A DNA stretch of 5,651 nt from an uncultured Chlorobiota bacterium. Lineage in GTDB: Bacteria > Bacteroidota > Bacteroidia > Bacteroidales > JAADGE01. Positions 5,204 to 5,651 of this stretch are shown here, piece after piece (position 1 is the stretch's first letter; the number at the start of each line of letters is the position of its first letter). The position numbers were made by a program, and so were the translations under genes. The stretch is taken from the NCBI GenBank assembly GCA_947311125.1, contig CAMZKI010000150.1:1-5651 (forward strand), read 5' to 3'. Below the pieces are notes generated by a model. It was not told where the DNA came from, did no database searches, and saw only the letters and a list, made by a program, of their open reading frames with translations.

Positions 5204-5651
5204 ATGAAAAGAATTTTAATTTTTATCGTAATAAACATAAGTGCTTTAAATCTTTTTTCACAGAATGCAAAAATTGAAGGAATAATAACCATATCAAAAA
5301 CAGACAAGCCTCTTTCTGATGTTTCTGTTTATCTTGACAATACTGATTTAGGAACCGTTACTAACGGAAGTGGTTACTACTCAATTGACAATATCAAAGC
5401 AGGTAAATATGTTCTGACAGTATCAAATATCGGATACTTTACAGTTGAAAAAGAAGTTATTCTGAAAAATAATGACAACCTTAAACTTGATATTTCTTTA
5501 ACGGAAACTATTTCTGCTTTATCGGAAGTTACTGTTACGGGAGGTACTGCAGGTATAAAAGAAATCTCCGGAGCTGTTCACTATATTTCATTGAAAGATT
5601 TAAGAAAAAATAATTATAATGATATTAACAGAATTTTAGCAACTGTTCCGG
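5204..5651 (+). CDS. TonB-dependent outer-membrane receptor, 5' part (runs off the window)
   Basis: The reading frame is open from ATG 5204 to the window edge (149 complete codons). A signal peptide (MKRILIFIVINISALNLFS, residues 1-19) exports the protein. Residues ~22-100 form a carboxypeptidase-regulatory-like beta-sandwich, with IEGIITISKTDKPLSDVSVYL, TNGSGYYSIDNIKAGKYVLTVS and IGYF as family-typical strands. LSEVTVTGG (106-114) resembles the segment before the plug that follows the extension in Bacteroidota receptors. ISGAVHYISLKDLRKNNYNDINRILATVP is the start of the plug domain and resembles FecA-like receptors (COG4772 type) more than SusC, but the substrate cannot be told from this part. 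The protein would import a ligand, possibly an iron complex, across the outer membrane using TonB-ExbBD energy. The start is fixed by the signal peptide; there is no Shine-Dalgarno site. It is divergent from the haem lipoprotein gene and probably shares regulation with it. Confidence 0.9.
   Translation, partial: MKRILIFIVINISALNLFSQNAKIEGIITISKTDKPLSDVSVYLDNTDLGTVTNGSGYYSIDNIKAGKYVLTVSNIGYFTVEKEVILKNNDNLKLDISLTETISALSEVTVTGGTAGIKEISGAVHYISLKDLRKNNYNDINRILATVP

Overview
The window looks like chromosomal DNA from an uncultured or little-studied member of the Bacteroidota. The evidence is AT-rich sequence with A/T-rich translation starts lacking Shine-Dalgarno sites, a TANNTTTG-type -7 element, a TPR/transmembrane/LuxR-HTH regulator, a collagen-like lipoprotein, and a TonB-dependent receptor that begins with a carboxypeptidase-regulatory-like domain. 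No RNA gene, CRISPR array, insertion sequence or integrase was seen. No intergenic gap exceeds 300 bases.

Left part (1-2681), all on the minus strand. Read in the direction of transcription it holds three genes. First is a membrane-anchored TPR/LuxR-type regulator (2681-1014). Next comes a very small protein that is little more than a LuxR-type helix-turn-helix (826-614, or from a GTG at 877). Last is a secreted lipoprotein with eleven Gly-X-Y triplets (599-12). The small regulator and the lipoprotein are 14 nt apart and probably co-transcribed. The 137-nt gap before the small regulator contains competing inverted repeats and an ACCC-N4-GGGT palindrome, so it looks regulatory.

Middle (2682-4330). 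A 173-nt divergent intergenic region carries a perfect 20-bp palindrome. It separates the TPR/LuxR regulator from a plus-strand flavoprotein of the dihydrolipoamide dehydrogenase/mercuric reductase fold. Both redox-active cysteines of that protein are replaced, while the C-terminal His-Pro...Glu pair is kept.

Right part (4340-5651). A minus-strand DUF3365 (Tll0287-like) single-haem lipoprotein converges on the flavoprotein with only 9 nt between the two stop codons. It is transcribed divergently from the 5' end of a TonB-dependent receptor gene that runs off the window. Each of these divergent genes has the same 12-mer, TTCTGCTTTTAT, upstream and pointing toward it, which suggests shared control.

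The genes do not form an obvious single pathway. The themes are envelope lipoproteins, redox proteins (flavin and haem) and LuxR-HTH regulation. The points most worth following are the cysteine-less flavoprotein, the mini-LuxR/collagen-like lipoprotein pair, and the regulatory structures in the three main gaps.
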